Assembly (NCBI GenBank): GCA_016929355.1 | Contig: JAFGJA010000200.1 | Location: 1-5,906, forward strand | Direction of reading: 5' to 3' | Length of the DNA stretch: 5,906 bases | DNA from: Anaerolineae bacterium | GTDB taxonomy: Bacteria > Chloroflexota > Anaerolineae > Aggregatilineales > Aggregatilineaceae | Shown here: positions 4,272 to 5,906 of the stretch, in pieces | Numbering within the stretch: the first letter of the stretch is position 1 | Layout of the letters: each line of letters begins with the position of its first letter | Position numbers and translations under genes: made by a program | The notes under the pieces: generated by a model | What the model was told of the DNA's origin: nothing | The model's database searches: none | The model's input: the letters and a program-made list of their open reading frames with translations, nothing else

Positions 4272-5414
4272 TTATCCTTCGCACGCACCGGGTTGCGGTG
4301 CATCGTCGGGCACATCGGGCCGTTCACCGGGCGACAGGGAATCGGGCCGAGTCGCATCCTCGCCTATCCCCGTATCCAGTGTTCCAGCCGCCAATGCCCG
4401 CCAGACGGCTTCCAGCATCTGCGCACCTTCCTCTGGTATGCTGGCCTCCGCCTCATGGAAAGGTGCATAACCCACCCCGCAGCTTGCTGTATCTAATAAA
4501 AATATACCACTCCGGCGATTGCCTGTCACGATGGATGCCACCGCCTGATACACGCCGCTATCCACGCGCTTGATCGCGCTGGTCAGGATGCGTTCTGAGC
4601 CTTCCTGCTCACCTGCGCGGAAATTCGTCCGCCATTCATCCTGATCCACTCCGATCACCCAGACGCCTTCCCGCGCCGCATACTGAATCCCCGCATAGCC
4701 GGTAAACCCTGCCGCGCCGAAAATGACATCGGCCCCTTGTTCCATAAATTCCTGAGCCGTTGCTGTGCCTTTTTCCTGATCATCAAACACCCCCGTGTAT
4801 TCGATCAAGACTTCGGCGTCAGGGTTAACGTAGTTCACGCCGTTACGAAACCCCTCCGCCAGCCGCACGACGGGCGGAATCTCCATACCACCGATCACTG
4901 CCACCGTGTTTGATTCGGTCATCAAGCCCGCCAGCGTCCCGACCATAAAGGCCGCTTCATCCTCGGCGAACTGCAACCCGATCAGATTTTCGGGAATGTC
5001 TTCTTTATCGGAATAGCCTTGATCAACCCCAATAAACACCACGTCCGGGTGTGCCACTGCGTATTGATAGGTGATTTCCTCCATATTGAAGCCCACCGTA
5101 ATCAAAATATTGCGGCCTTCCGCGATGTGTTTATCAAGCTGAATCTCGTAATCATTCTCATCGATGGACTGCGAATAGGCATAATCCAGCTTAAATTCCT
5201 CAACCGCCCGTGTCGCACCCAGATGCGCGCTTTCGCTAAAACCGCCATCCGAAATCGTGCCGCCCACATTGGTGATCAAACCGAGTCGCCAATCGGGATT
5301 AACGGTGGTTTCCGGCGTGGCCTCGTCTTTTTTATCATCATCGCCACAAGCGGCCAGCACGAGCATAAGCGCCAGCAGCATGAACCCTAAAAATTGTAAT
5401 TGTTTCCTTGACAT
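4272..5414 (-). CDS. BMP family (PnrA/Med-like) substrate-binding lipoprotein
   Basis: This is a 380-residue secreted, membrane-anchored periplasmic-binding-type protein. Characterised members such as PnrA bind purine nucleosides for ABC import. The N-terminus has a lysine/arginine start, a hydrophobic stretch (about 8-20) and a lipobox L-A-A-C23, so C23 should be the lipidated first mature residue, followed by a G-D-D-D-K-K-D linker. Family blocks are TISDGGFSESAHLG (53-66, for the usual DkSFNqsa), ITVGFNMEEITYQYAVAHPDVVFIGVD (about 105-131), QFAEDEAAFMVGTLAG (148-163), GGMEIPPVVRLAEGFRNGV (175-193), GADVIFGAAG (227-236) and IGVDQDEW (254-261). Past the domain (from ~350) is a Pro/Asp-rich tail with C378, which could pair with C312. 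The Shine-Dalgarno AGGAG (5430-5426) lies 11 bases before the ATG. No permease or ATPase gene accompanies it; it is followed after 3 bases by the kinase gene. The ligand is unknown, and a sensory role is an inference from context. Confidence 0.93.
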   Translation of the reverse strand: MSRKQLQFLGFMLLALMLVLAACGDDDKKDEATPETTVNPDWRLGLITNVGGTISDGGFSESAHLGATRAVEEFKLDYAYSQSIDENDYEIQLDKHIAEGRNILITVGFNMEEITYQYAVAHPDVVFIGVDQGYSDKEDIPENLIGLQFAEDEAAFMVGTLAGLMTESNTVAVIGGMEIPPVVRLAEGFRNGVNYVNPDAEVLIEYTGVFDDQEKGTATAQEFMEQGADVIFGAAGFTGYAGIQYAAREGVWVIGVDQDEWRTNFRAGEQEGSERILTSAIKRVDSGVYQAVASIVTGNRRSGIFLLDTASCGVGYAPFHEAEASIPEEGAQMLEAVWRALAAGTLDTGIGEDATRPDSLSPGERPDVPDDAPQPGACEG

Positions 5415-5450
5415 AATTTTTTATTCTCCTGGTTGATCAGGCAATAACTT

Positions 5451-5581
5451 ATGGAGAAAACAATACAAATGCGCCCAATGTAGGGGCGAACGCGAACCTT
5501 GCGGCTTGTCATGTGTTCGCCCTGGGCCGACACGTTGGTCGGCCCCTACGTGATCAGGCGGAATCTATTTGTTTTCTCCAT
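5451..5581. repeat. Perfect 13-bp inverted repeat bracketing the phosphatase-lipoprotein gap
   Basis: ATGGAGAAAACAA at 5451-5463 is exactly the reverse complement of 5569-5581. The right arm is the last coding stretch of the phosphatase gene (residues N-G-E-N-K), and the left arm is in the leader of the lipoprotein gene. In a minus-strand transcript the two would pair to close a 105-base domain containing the hairpins at 5480-5549. A 9-base direct repeat, TGATCAGGC (5434-5442 and 5551-5559), overlaps the same area. Confidence 0.75.
5480..5549. repeat. 70-bp palindromic intergenic element with 8-bp terminal inverted repeats and two hairpins
   Basis: The ends GTAGGGGC (5480-5487) and GCCCCTAC (5542-5549) are perfect inverted repeats. 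Inside are two hairpins: GGGCGAAC (5484-5491) with GTTCGCCC (5515-5522), and GGGCCGAC (5524-5531) with GTCGGCCC (5538-5545), the second with a 6-base ACGTTG loop. It resembles small non-coding palindromic repeats scattered through bacterial genomes and shares its ends with the repeat at 321-347. It fills most of the 150-base gap between the phosphatase and lipoprotein genes and may affect mRNA processing or relative expression. No T-run marks it as an intrinsic terminator. Confidence 0.75.
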
Positions 5582-5906
5582 TAATTTTTGATGTTGTTTC
5601 GGCATCAACCGCGTCAACCCATTCGCCCTCAGTGTTGTCGGTTTTCGCCGCCGCTTCCGATTTAGTGGTGGCGGGTGTTGTTACCAGCGAACGAATCACC
5701 AAAATGGTGAGATCGTCCTGGGCTTCTTCCGTCCCCAGATGCTCGCGCACTGCCGCCAATACCCGATCCACCACGCCCTGCGCGCTGATGTCCGATGGCA
5801 GCGCATTAAGTAGGGCTTCGGCACGCTCAAAACCGTAGAGTTCGCCCGCCGTATTCTGCGCTTCCACGATGCCATCCGACATGAACAAGGCCACTGATCC
5901 CGGCGC
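5565..5906 (-). CDS. PP2C/SpoIIE-type serine phosphatase, C-terminal part (5' truncated by window edge)
   Basis: These are the last 113 residues of a PPM phosphatase of the SpoIIE/RsbU type, which dephosphorylates STAS anti-anti-sigma proteins. The frame is open to the window edge (A-P-G-S precedes the GTG at 5894, which is therefore not the start). Visible family blocks are ALFMSDGIVEAQNTAGELYGFERAEALL (fragment residues 6-33), where the SDG aspartate is a metal ligand, and AQDDLTILVIR (about 62-72), which carries the second conserved aspartate pair. The first metal-binding motif and any sensor domain (GAF, PAS, HAMP) lie outside the window. After the domain comes a ~40-residue Ala/Thr/Glu-rich, probably disordered tail. 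The gene reads toward the lipoprotein, kinase and STAS genes and is likely the first visible member of their operon, although a 150-base repeat-bearing gap separates it. Confidence 0.9.
   Translation of the reverse strand, partial: APGSVALFMSDGIVEAQNTAGELYGFERAEALLNALPSDISAQGVVDRVLAAVREHLGTEEAQDDLTILVIRSLVTTPATTKSEAAAKTDNTEGEWVDAVDAETTSKINGENK

Noticed and set aside
5019..5390. 123-codon plus-strand open frame opposite the lipoprotein gene
   Set aside because: It is a shadow of the BMP coding frame; the opposite strand carries an intact lipobox and BMP domain.
5892..5894. GTG as the true start of the phosphatase gene
   Set aside because: It falls within the conserved PP2C core just before the SDG metal-binding motif, and the frame remains open to the window edge.

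Overview
The window reads as a piece of a chromosome from a moderately GC-rich bacterium, most likely a Chloroflexota (Anaerolineae-like) lineage. This is an inference from three things: a DUF6062-type cysteine/histidine protein, a family I associate mainly with that phylum; the COG1313 radical SAM protein; and palindromic intergenic repeats of the 'TAGGGGCGA...TCGCCCCTA' and 'CCTCACCCCC...GGGGGTGAGG' types. No rRNA, tRNA, CRISPR array, transposase or phage gene is visible.

Layout. Positions 1-276 (+) are the 3' end of pstB, the ATPase of the phosphate ABC importer. Positions 277-488 hold stacked inverted repeats and a probable promoter for the DUF6062 gene at 489-1163 (+). That gene converges on a minus-strand radical SAM gene (1249-2187), with an imperfect inverted repeat between them. 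Next, also on the minus strand, is a DegV-family lipid-binding protein (2274-3164) with its own probable extended -10 promoter. For both of these genes the longest reading frame overshoots. Shine-Dalgarno positions favour an internal ATG at 2187 and a GTG at 3164.

The most interesting part is 3269-5906, all on the minus strand and read from high to low coordinates. It runs: PP2C/SpoIIE-type phosphatase C-terminus (cut by the window edge), a 150-bp gap with nested inverted repeats, a BMP/PnrA-type substrate-binding lipoprotein, an RsbW/SpoIIAB-like HATPase kinase, and a STAS anti-anti-sigma protein. The last three genes are separated by only 3 and 7 bases, and each ribosome binding site lies on or against the preceding stop codon, so they are almost certainly co-transcribed and translationally coupled. 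The phosphatase, kinase and STAS protein make a complete partner-switching core: the kinase phosphorylates the STAS serine and the phosphatase reverses it. The extracytoplasmic lipoprotein sits inside that cassette with none of the permease or ATPase genes that normally accompany BMP proteins. I infer that it may supply or modulate the signal, or that it is a transported-substrate gene co-regulated with the switch. No sigma factor is present, so the output is unknown.

The kinase also has an unusual C-terminal tail built from about five 10-residue K-P-S-A repeats encoded by a 30-bp tandem repeat, and a weakened G1 box in its ATP site.
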